This document shows positions 57,888-64,000 of a stretch of 64,000 bases of DNA, in pieces; positions within the stretch are counted from its first letter, which is position 1; each line of letters starts with the position of its first letter. The notes beneath the pieces are model-generated. The model was not told where the DNA came from. It made no database searches and was given only the letters and a program-made list of their open reading frames with translations. Position numbers and translations under genes: made by a program. The stretch lies in NCBI GenBank assembly GCA_003278225.1, contig QCGC01000001.1:173034-237033 (forward strand), given 5' to 3'. This DNA is from Prochlorococcus sp. AG-363-P01 (lineage in GTDB: Bacteria; Cyanobacteriota; Cyanobacteriia; PCC-6307; Cyanobiaceae).

Positions 57888-59059
57888 TAAAAGATCTCTG
57901 CTGGATCTGCATCAACCAAACGTCTCATGGCCGTTAATGCAGAGCCCATACACATAACTAAAATCAATATAAATACAAGAATTGCTCTTTGAGAATCCAT
58001 TGCAACAGGGAGTTTTGTTGAATTTCTAACCAGTGCATATAAAGCCTGGCCAGATAAATAAGCAGGAACATACCCCATAATTGCAAGCAATAAGCCTTCT
58101 CTTGCAACAACACCTAATAAGCCTTTTAGTTCATACCCCATTGCCATAAGGGTTGCATATTCTGGGAGATGATCACTTACATCGCTATAAAGGATCTGGT
58201 AGACAATCACACATCCAACAACAAAACCCATTGCTGCACCAAGAGTAAAAATAAATCCAATTGAAGTACTTGATCGCCAATATTCCTTCTCAAAGTCAAT
58301 AAATTCCTGATACGTTAAAACTTTTACATCATTAGGCAATATGTTACTCAAGGAGTATGAAACCTCCTCTACATTAGAGCCAGTTTTTAACCTTATCAGC
58401 CCAATCTCAATACTCCCAGGTGGCATAGATGGTAATAACTGTTTAAACGTTTCTGTACTTGTAATGAGATTTCCATCAGCACCAAAAGATGGGCCTAGAG
58501 TTACTAAACCTGCAACTCTAACTCTTTTTCCTGCAACCTCTGTCTCTACAATACGTCCATTTCGATACCAATCAGGTATCGGACCAAACTCATCTCTAGA
58601 TAGTTCATCGAATAAAACTCTTCCACGATTTTTTAGAACCTGTGCCTTTGTGTAAAAGTCTGGGTCTTTCAAAAGGGGGTCACCTGGTTCGAAACCTAAG
58701 GCAAGTATCGATCTGGTAATAAGAGTTTCGGGATTGCGCCAAAGAAGAAAATTCCAATTAACAGGCGTAATACCAACAACATCCTTATGAGCCATTGCTT
58801 GTATGAGTCTTCTCTTTGGAAAACCACTCATACTTATGGAGCTCATAGAACGTGGACTCATCAAAACCAAATCTGCATCAAATAATCTATGAACGGTGAC
58901 ACTTGCATCAAACAAACCATCACGAAATCCTAATTGCATAAACATTAATATTCCTGCAAAACATATACCTGCAATTGCTACAGATAGTCGTAAGGGTTGC
59001 CTAGTCAAGAGTAACCAGGACAATGGTATTTTTCTTTTTTCCCAAATACTAAATATCAC
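57887..59059 (-). CDS. devC: ABC exporter permease, DevC-like (MacB/FtsX type)
   Basis: A 390-aa membrane subunit: one N-terminal helix (LSVAIAGICFAGILMFM), a long periplasmic domain (about 45-240) and three C-terminal helices (GFIFTLGAAMGFVVGCVIVY and onward). The MacB-type fold links ATP use to periplasmic export. GTG start overlapping the devB stop by 4 bp (GTGA) shows translational coupling. A TolC outer-membrane partner is expected elsewhere. Confidence 0.9.
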   Translation of the reverse strand: MIFSIWEKRKIPLSWLLLTRQPLRLSVAIAGICFAGILMFMQLGFRDGLFDASVTVHRLFDADLVLMSPRSMSSISMSGFPKRRLIQAMAHKDVVGITPVNWNFLLWRNPETLITRSILALGFEPGDPLLKDPDFYTKAQVLKNRGRVLFDELSRDEFGPIPDWYRNGRIVETEVAGKRVRVAGLVTLGPSFGADGNLITSTETFKQLLPSMPPGSIEIGLIRLKTGSNVEEVSYSLSNILPNDVKVLTYQEFIDFEKEYWRSSTSIGFIFTLGAAMGFVVGCVIVYQILYSDVSDHLPEYATLMAMGYELKGLLGVVAREGLLLAIMGYVPAYLSGQALYALVRNSTKLPVAMDSQRAILVFILILVMCMGSALTAMRRLVDADPAEIF

Positions 59060-59979
59060 AGTGATTTAAATCTGGCTATTACTTTCATACCTGTTAGATG
59101 ATCTACCAATTTTGCCGAGCTTTTGTCTAGAATAACTCTAACTTCAACAATCCTTGCATCTGCATCACCTGTAGGATCTGTAGAAAGAACTTTCCGCTGC
59201 CTAACTTGGGGGCTAATGCTCTTTACTCGTCCTTTAAGCATTCCATTAAAACCTCCATTCTCACTAGTAAGAGATACAGATTGATCAATTTCTACTCTAT
59301 TAATGTCAGATTCATATACTTCAATAAGTGCTTCCATAGATTGATTATTTCCTACTTCCAAAACACCGTCTTCTCCAGGTCTCTCTCCTCCACGAGCATA
59401 TATTCGTAGAATAATTCCATCAATAGGAGTTTTAAGTTCACTATTAGAAAGATCAGTTTCTAAACCATTTAACTCTGCAAGTGCTTCTTCTCTTTGACCT
59501 TCGATTTTAACTAATTCATTCTGTTTTTCTTCTAAAGTAACAAGTGAAGCTGCTCCTTGCATAGCTGCTTTCTTATAACGAGAAAATTCTATTTTAAGAA
59601 TTTTAATATTACTCTCAAGAGCCTTAATTCTTGCACGAACACCTTGTAAATCAGCAAGAATTTGAGGCCGGTTATCAAAAACAGCAATTCTCTGCCCTCT
59701 TTTTACGATATCCCCTTCTCTAATTAACAGCTCTGCAATTCTAGGAGTACCCCCAAAAGAAGTTACAGGTGCTGCGAGTTTACGGACTTCTCCTAATGGA
59801 GACAACTGACCTAGAGCAGCTACATCTTCAATAGGTCTAACTACGTTAATCGAACTTGTAGCTTCCGAAACCTTACTGGATCTTTCTGAGAAAGCTGTAA
59901 TTCCAGTTATTGCAAGAAACCCAATTACTGGAGCTAAAGCATATAGAACAAAATTTAATTTCATAAATCTCACGGACAT
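59056..59979 (-). CDS. devB: Membrane-fusion protein, DevB-like (HlyD family)
   Basis: A 307-aa adaptor between the inner-membrane exporter and a TolC channel. The N-terminus has a membrane segment (NFVLYALAPVIGFLAITGITAF). A barrel-sandwich/lipoyl half lies near RIAELLIREGDIVKRGQRIAVFDNR, followed by two long helices of a coiled-coil hairpin (about 95-170) and the second lipoyl half near GIILRIYARGGERPG. Its start overlaps the pcyA stop by up to 10 bp, or begins at an ATG six bases downstream of it. Confidence 0.9.
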   Translation of the reverse strand: MSVRFMKLNFVLYALAPVIGFLAITGITAFSERSSKVSEATSSINVVRPIEDVAALGQLSPLGEVRKLAAPVTSFGGTPRIAELLIREGDIVKRGQRIAVFDNRPQILADLQGVRARIKALESNIKILKIEFSRYKKAAMQGAASLVTLEEKQNELVKIEGQREEALAELNGLETDLSNSELKTPIDGIILRIYARGGERPGEDGVLEVGNNQSMEALIEVYESDINRVEIDQSVSLTSENGGFNGMLKGRVKSISPQVRQRKVLSTDPTGDADARIVEVRVILDKSSAKLVDHLTGMKVIARFKSL

Positions 59980-60701
59980 TCAAAAAGAAGTGTTTCTATA
60001 TAATTATCTGCCCACTGAGAATTGAATGCCCTGGCTAAAACCATTCTAGTTTTATCATTTCGTCTCTGTTGTAAGCAATAGTATTCCTGGAAGTTCCGCC
60101 TCTCAACAGTGGAGTGAGCAAGTGGAGGATCTTCTTTAATAGAGGCTAAAGAATCAACAAGTATTCTTAAGTATTCATCAGTAACCATTAAAAATAAATC
60201 TTCTTCTTCTTTTCCTGCTGGTCGAATGAATTGCACATGTTTAGAAAAGATTTTTCCCCACTCTGGTAATTTTCTAACTTGACTAAAATAAGGAGTAGAG
60301 ATATCCAACAATTTGTCTTTAATTTTAGCAGGTAATTCTTTTCCAACTGGGGAAAGATCAACAATTGCAGCAAGAATAGTTTCATTGGCTGAAACTATAT
60401 CAACACCAAAAATTGGAATATCAAAAGTTGGTTGAGGAAAGAAAACACAATGAAGGATTTCCAGCCCAGGCCCTAACCTGGCAGTTTCCAAATGAAGCTT
60501 TCTTATTCCTCGTGCCTCGTGTAATTCATTTTTTATGAACATTTCATTACCATCTAATTTACCTTTAATATTTTTAAAGTCAGATTCCAGCTGTATTGGC
60601 CTCAACCCAGGCAGAGTGGAGCGTCTCAACCGAATTTGGCGAGCTATGGACTCCAAGAGAGGATGAAGTCTTTGTTCACTATTAAAAGAGTTAAACAACA
60701 C
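59970..60701 (-). CDS. pcyA: Phycocyanobilin:ferredoxin oxidoreductase
   Basis: Reduces biliverdin IXalpha to phycocyanobilin, using ferredoxin. With the start placed at GTG 60701, the catalytic residues line up with the Synechocystis enzyme: Glu72 (RKLHLETA; E76 there), His84 (LEILHCVFF; H88) and Asp101 (FGVDIV; D105). About 243 aa. The frame opens at 60767 with an unrelated, membrane-like start that is probably not translated. It overlaps devB downstream, so a bilin reductase and an exporter share one transcript. The divergent M16 gene starts about 58 bp away. Confidence 0.95.
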   Translation of the reverse strand: MLFNSFNSEQRLHPLLESIARQIRLRRSTLPGLRPIQLESDFKNIKGKLDGNEMFIKNELHEARGIRKLHLETARLGPGLEILHCVFFPQPTFDIPIFGVDIVSANETILAAIVDLSPVGKELPAKIKDKLLDISTPYFSQVRKLPEWGKIFSKHVQFIRPAGKEEEDLFLMVTDEYLRILVDSLASIKEDPPLAHSTVERRNFQEYYCLQQRRNDKTRMVLARAFNSQWADNYIETLLFECP

Positions 60702-60759
60702 GACAGCAATAAGGTTCAGAATAAGGCTTTGAGATACACCACTGACAATTTCAATACAA

Positions 60760-62013
60760 GTGCCCAAGCTTCAGCATTGGACACTTAAAAACAAAACTCT
60801 TTGTGTCATAGCACCTATGCCTGACACTCCTCTCACATGCGTTGATCTCTGGGTCAGGGCAGGTAGCAGCACTGAAAGACTTGGAGAAGAAGGAATTGCC
60901 CACTTTCTTGAACACATGGTCTTTAAGGGAAGTACAACTCACCAAGCAGGGGAGTTTGACAGAAAAATTGAGGCCCTCGGGGGTAGTAGTAATGCTGCCA
61001 CAGGATTTGATGACGTGCATTTTCATGTGCTAATACCACCCAAAGTTGTCCTTCCTGCAATTGATCTTCTGTTGGATCTTGTACTTAAACCGGCTCTTCT
61101 TATAGAGGCATTTGAAATGGAAAGAGAAGTCGTTCTCGAGGAAATGGCTCAGCACAATGACCAACCTGATGAGAAAGTCTTTCAAGAGCTGCTGAGCACA
61201 TGTTGGTCCAAACATTCATACGGTAGGCCAATCCTTGGATATGAGCAAAGTCTTAAAGCAAGTAATCCAGAACAAATGAGGGGCTTTCATGATCGCCTAT
61301 ATAAAGGCGAAAACTTGTGTATATCAATCGCAGGAATAATACCTAAGGACGTTGAAAGTATCGTTGAAAGAAGTTTGCTCTCTCAAGTAAAGCCAATCAA
61401 TAAGAAAGATTTATTAGGTAGAAAGGATTCTCAACTCCTTTTTCATAAAGGTTATCAAGAATTTGAGGTGCCAAGGCTTGAGTCATCCAGATTACTAATG
61501 GCTTGGCCTATTGGATCTGCACAAGAACAATTAATTGTCTTAGGAGCTGATATAGCAACATCTCTTCTTGCAGAAGGTCGTCGTAGTCGACTTGTTCAAC
61601 GGTTAAGAGAAGATCTGCAAATAGTCGAATCTATAGATATGGATGTAACTGTTTTAGAGAATGGAGGACTAGTTTTGCTTGAGGCTTGTTGTAAGGAACA
61701 AAACTTAGAACGTGTAGAAAAAGAAGTTCATCAAATACTTCAAGATTGCATAAAATCACCTGCCGAAACAGAAGAAGTAAGAAGAGCATCTCATTTAGTA
61801 AAAAACAGTCATTGCTTCAACCTTGAAGCAACTAGCCAAGTCGCTGCTCTAGCAGGTTCACAAGCTTTATGGAATCGATCACAACCATTACTTGAACCAC
61901 TCGAAAGTATTAATTATTGGACAGCAGAGCGACTTAGAAATGAGATTTTTAGACAATTACAACCAGAGAACAGTTGCACAGTAATCGCCAGACCAGCTAA
62001 AACATCATCATGA
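60760..62013 (+). CDS. M16 zinc peptidase, active subunit
   Basis: A 417-aa peptidase from a GTG. The inverted zinc motif HFLEH is at residues 48-52 and the second metal glutamate in EMEREVVLEEMAQHND about 75 residues later, as in mitochondrial processing peptidase beta and PqqL-type enzymes. There is no signal peptide. It overlaps the next M16 gene by 4 bp; a heterodimer of one active and one inactive chain is typical. Substrates are probably peptides or misfolded proteins. Confidence 0.93.
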   Translation: MPKLQHWTLKNKTLCVIAPMPDTPLTCVDLWVRAGSSTERLGEEGIAHFLEHMVFKGSTTHQAGEFDRKIEALGGSSNAATGFDDVHFHVLIPPKVVLPAIDLLLDLVLKPALLIEAFEMEREVVLEEMAQHNDQPDEKVFQELLSTCWSKHSYGRPILGYEQSLKASNPEQMRGFHDRLYKGENLCISIAGIIPKDVESIVERSLLSQVKPINKKDLLGRKDSQLLFHKGYQEFEVPRLESSRLLMAWPIGSAQEQLIVLGADIATSLLAEGRRSRLVQRLREDLQIVESIDMDVTVLENGGLVLLEACCKEQNLERVEKEVHQILQDCIKSPAETEEVRRASHLVKNSHCFNLEATSQVAALAGSQALWNRSQPLLEPLESINYWTAERLRNEIFRQLQPENSCTVIARPAKTSS

Positions 62014-63263
62014 GTCCTCTAAATATTGTCTTAGATCCAATCAAGGTTCCTGGGATATTAGCAGTCAAAATGTGGATTAATGGAGGCAGCAAAGAAGATC
62101 CTTCTGGTCAAAGAGGAGCACATCAATTATTAGGGTCCGTAATCAGTAGAGGTTGCGGACCTTACAGCAATAAGACACTAGCTAATCTAGTCGAAGGTTG
62201 TGGTGCTGGTCTTCGTTGTGACACGCATGAAGATGGTCTCTTGATTAGTCTTAAATGTTCGGATAATGATGCAGGTCGCCTACTTCCGGCAATGGGGTGG
62301 ATGATTATGAATCCACACCTCCAGGACGATCAGATTAGTTTAGAAAGAGAATTAAGCCTTCAAGCACTACAGAGACAAAAAGAAAACCCCTTTCAACTAA
62401 CCTTCGATGGATGGCGACAACTTGCCTATGGGGATGGACCATATGGACACGATCCTCTTGGATTTGTTGAGGATGTAAAAAATCTCAGCAGAAAAGATCT
62501 CTTGCCTCTTGCAGAGAAATTGATCAATAGAGAACATGTAATTGCTATTGCAGGAACTTGCAATAGCAATTTAAAAAAGCAGTTACAAGAGACTACACCC
62601 TTTAATCAACTAACCACTACCCAGAGTAGTGGTTATAAATGTTCAAAAAAGCAAAACCTTATTGTTCCTAGGCCTAATCCAAACAATATTAGTCTTCACT
62701 CAGAGCAAACTGGACAAGTCGTCTTAATGCTAGGCCAACCAACGATTCCGCATGGGCATAAAGATGATCTAGCACTACGCATGCTGAGTTGTTATCTAGG
62801 AACAGGTATGTCTAGTCTTCTGTTTAGAAAGCTAAGAGAAAATCATGGAGTCGCATATGACGTAGGCGTGCACCACCCCATAAGAGAAGAAGCTGCTCCA
62901 TTTCTAATACATGTTTCTACAAGTGAAGAGAAGGCCTTGCTCACTCTCCAATTATTACAAGAAATATTAGGAAGCATAAAAACAAATAAGGTATCCAACG
63001 ACGACATGATTTTAATCCAATCAAAATTCCAAGGGCAATTAGCTCATGCCTCTCAAACCGTTAGTCAACGTGCCGAAAGGAAAGCAATACTAAGAGGACT
63101 AAAATTGGGAAACAACTTTGATAAAGAAAGTATTGAAAAAATCAAATCTATTACAAGCAAAGATATACAAGTAACCGCAGAGAAATATTTAAGCAGGCCC
63201 TTATTAAGTTTATGTGGTCCAGAGGCCACCATTAAGTCTCTTTCGAAAAGATGGAAAACATAA
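62010..63263 (+). CDS. M16 peptidase homologue, inactive subunit
   Basis: A 417-aa partner of the same fold. Where the active chain has HxxEH, this has HQLLG (residues 38-42), so zinc cannot bind and it must act in substrate binding. The C-terminal half keeps LFRKLRENHGVAYDVGVHH, the Arg-Tyr pair characteristic of M16 C-domains. The ATG lies inside the stop of the active subunit (ATGA), which fixes the start and shows coupling. Confidence 0.93.
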   Translation: MSPLNIVLDPIKVPGILAVKMWINGGSKEDPSGQRGAHQLLGSVISRGCGPYSNKTLANLVEGCGAGLRCDTHEDGLLISLKCSDNDAGRLLPAMGWMIMNPHLQDDQISLERELSLQALQRQKENPFQLTFDGWRQLAYGDGPYGHDPLGFVEDVKNLSRKDLLPLAEKLINREHVIAIAGTCNSNLKKQLQETTPFNQLTTTQSSGYKCSKKQNLIVPRPNPNNISLHSEQTGQVVLMLGQPTIPHGHKDDLALRMLSCYLGTGMSSLLFRKLRENHGVAYDVGVHHPIREEAAPFLIHVSTSEEKALLTLQLLQEILGSIKTNKVSNDDMILIQSKFQGQLAHASQTVSQRAERKAILRGLKLGNNFDKESIEKIKSITSKDIQVTAEKYLSRPLLSLCGPEATIKSLSKRWKT

Positions 63264-63305
63264 TTCCAAATAACAGCAAAGTATTCAGCTTTATGACCTC
63301 TGCTT

Positions 63306-63518
63306 TTAGGATTTTTTTAATAGATTTTCAAGTGGAATCAAGAAAGTTCCACGACGAAAACGCACCTTTGCTAAATCAACATCTTCTAATCCAACAATTT
63401 CTCCAATTTCTTCTGAAGAAACGAGGTCTGAAGGTCGAAGCATAGGCATTGGGTCTGCTGTTTTCAAATATGGCAAAGGGATCTTTAAACAAACCATATC
63501 AGCAATAGAGAAATCCAT
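63306..63518 (-). CDS. sipA: SipA-like DUF3148 protein (NblS-interacting)
   Basis: A 70-aa protein. LPYLKTADPMPMLRPSDLV and VRFRRGTFLIP are the signature segments of DUF3148, including Synechocystis and Synechococcus SipA, which binds and stimulates the sensor kinase NblS (Hik33). NblS controls high-light and nutrient responses, so this is probably its modulator here. It fills the ~310-bp gap between the convergent M16 pair and the divergent bioY. Confidence 0.85.
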   Translation of the reverse strand: MDFSIADMVCLKIPLPYLKTADPMPMLRPSDLVSSEEIGEIVGLEDVDLAKVRFRRGTFLIPLENLLKKS

Positions 63519-63574
63519 AAAAACTAGAAATTAAGTCTTTGGTAATGCAGGATGGGTCAAGCTGGAATCCCTAA

Positions 63575-64000
63575 GTGCGGGTATTAGCCATTTGGAGTGG
63601 AGCACTGGCTGCTCTAATGATGATCCTCGTAGGGGGACTCATTCCATCAGCTCTGATTATTCCAGAGCTGAATTCCCCTCCAACGATAATGAGTTTACCT
63701 AGCACATGGCAGGTACCTTCTCTTTTAGTATCAGCTCTTGTTTGTGGGCCAAGAGCTGCTGTAATTGCATCAGTGGCCTATTTAACCCTGGGTCTTTACT
63801 ACCTACCAATTTTCCATGATGGAGGAAGTCTTAGCTATTTAGTTACACCTGGTTTCGGCTACCTAACAGGTTTCATCCCCGCGGCTTGGATATGTGGTCG
63901 CTTAGCACAGAGAGCAAATACTAATGATCTGATTTACCTAACATTTTGTGCCTTGATTGGCGTAATAATAATCCAATTATGGGGAGGCCTATACTTGATC
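63575..64000 (+). CDS. bioY: Biotin transporter BioY, cut by the window end
   Basis: A frame open to the last base, starting at a GTG with a TAA stop just before it. The first 142 residues include four hydrophobic helices and the BioY S-component features LVSALVCGPRAAVIASVAYLTLGL, FHDGGSLSYLVTPGFGYLTGFIPAAWICGRLAQR. It is an ECF-type biotin uptake subunit (the rest is outside the window). Prochlorococcus commonly carries bioY. It is divergent from sipA. Confidence 0.88.
   Translation, partial: MRVLAIWSGALAALMMILVGGLIPSALIIPELNSPPTIMSLPSTWQVPSLLVSALVCGPRAAVIASVAYLTLGLYYLPIFHDGGSLSYLVTPGFGYLTGFIPAAWICGRLAQRANTNDLIYLTFCALIGVIIIQLWGGLYLI

Noticed and set aside
1..64000. Search for tRNA, rRNA, CRISPR arrays, insertion sequences, phage or defence systems
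   Set aside because: No T-arm pattern, repeat-spacer array, transposase, integrase or defence gene was visible by eye. A tRNAscan-SE or Infernal run would settle the RNA part.

Overview
The window looks like chromosome from a low-GC marine picocyanobacterium, most likely Prochlorococcus. The base composition is AT-rich. Oxygenic-phototroph genes are present: chlP, pcyA, ccsA, ferredoxin-sulfite reductase, glpX, glgC and a DUF3685/Ycf55-type gene. Several small cyanobacteria-only families appear (DUF3685, DUF3727, DUF6737, DUF3148/SipA), gaps are short, and the phosphoribulokinase is of the short bacterial type. A low-light relative of SS120 or MIT9211 is my guess from composition; the strain cannot be fixed from sequence alone. 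I saw no insertion sequence, prophage, CRISPR array, rRNA or tRNA, so this is mostly conserved core genome.

Layout. 0.1-2 kb: a CRP-family regulator and an iron-type ABC ATPase in one minus-strand operon. 2-8.5 kb: nth, a TIC62-like Rossmann protein, a GNAT enzyme, a PPC/DUF296-glutaredoxin fusion, several small unknowns, pgsA and a CSP41-like protein. 8.6-24.5 kb: a mostly plus-strand block with hisA, DUF3685, a lumenal thioredoxin-fold protein, a CofE-like protein, ruvX, DUF3727, a YqeG phosphatase, proB, lpxD, leuB, prk, a short prepilin peptidase, accD, an oxidoreductase and fba. 24.5-27.5 kb, minus: purQ, purS, a zinc-finger peptide, a CobW GTPase and a pentapeptide protein. 27.5-30.2 kb, plus: a divergent upp, a membrane peptide and ilvD. 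30.2-36.8 kb, minus: pgl, gnd, glgC, hemA and glpX, divergent from rpe at 37 kb. 37.7-44.1 kb, minus: ccsA, lptF and lptB, DUF309, typA and vanY. 44-50.4 kb: chlP, glyS, sir and a VanX-like peptidase. 50.6-55.8 kb, minus: recG, an acidic unknown, tsf and rpsB. 55.9-60.7 kb, minus: a GT2 transferase, a 51-aa basic peptide and devA-devC-devB-pcyA. 60.8-64 kb: an M16 peptidase pair, sipA on the minus strand and a truncated bioY.

Much of the window is carbon flow. prk, fba, glpX and rpe serve the Calvin cycle. glgC stores carbon as glycogen, and pgl and gnd run the dark oxidative pentose phosphate route; rpe works in both directions. hemA, chlP and pcyA feed tetrapyrrole, chlorophyll and bilin synthesis. 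lpxD, lptB/lptF, the GT2 enzyme and the two M15 peptidases belong to the envelope.

I did not find a clear, wholly new multi-gene system. The points most worth a second look are the PPC-glutaredoxin fusion, the bilin reductase coupled to a Dev-type exporter, the uracil phosphoribosyltransferase homologue with a rewritten PRPP loop, the structured DNA between glpX and rpe, the 16-bp perfect hairpin ahead of nth, direct repeats touching the glgC start, and several very small genes.
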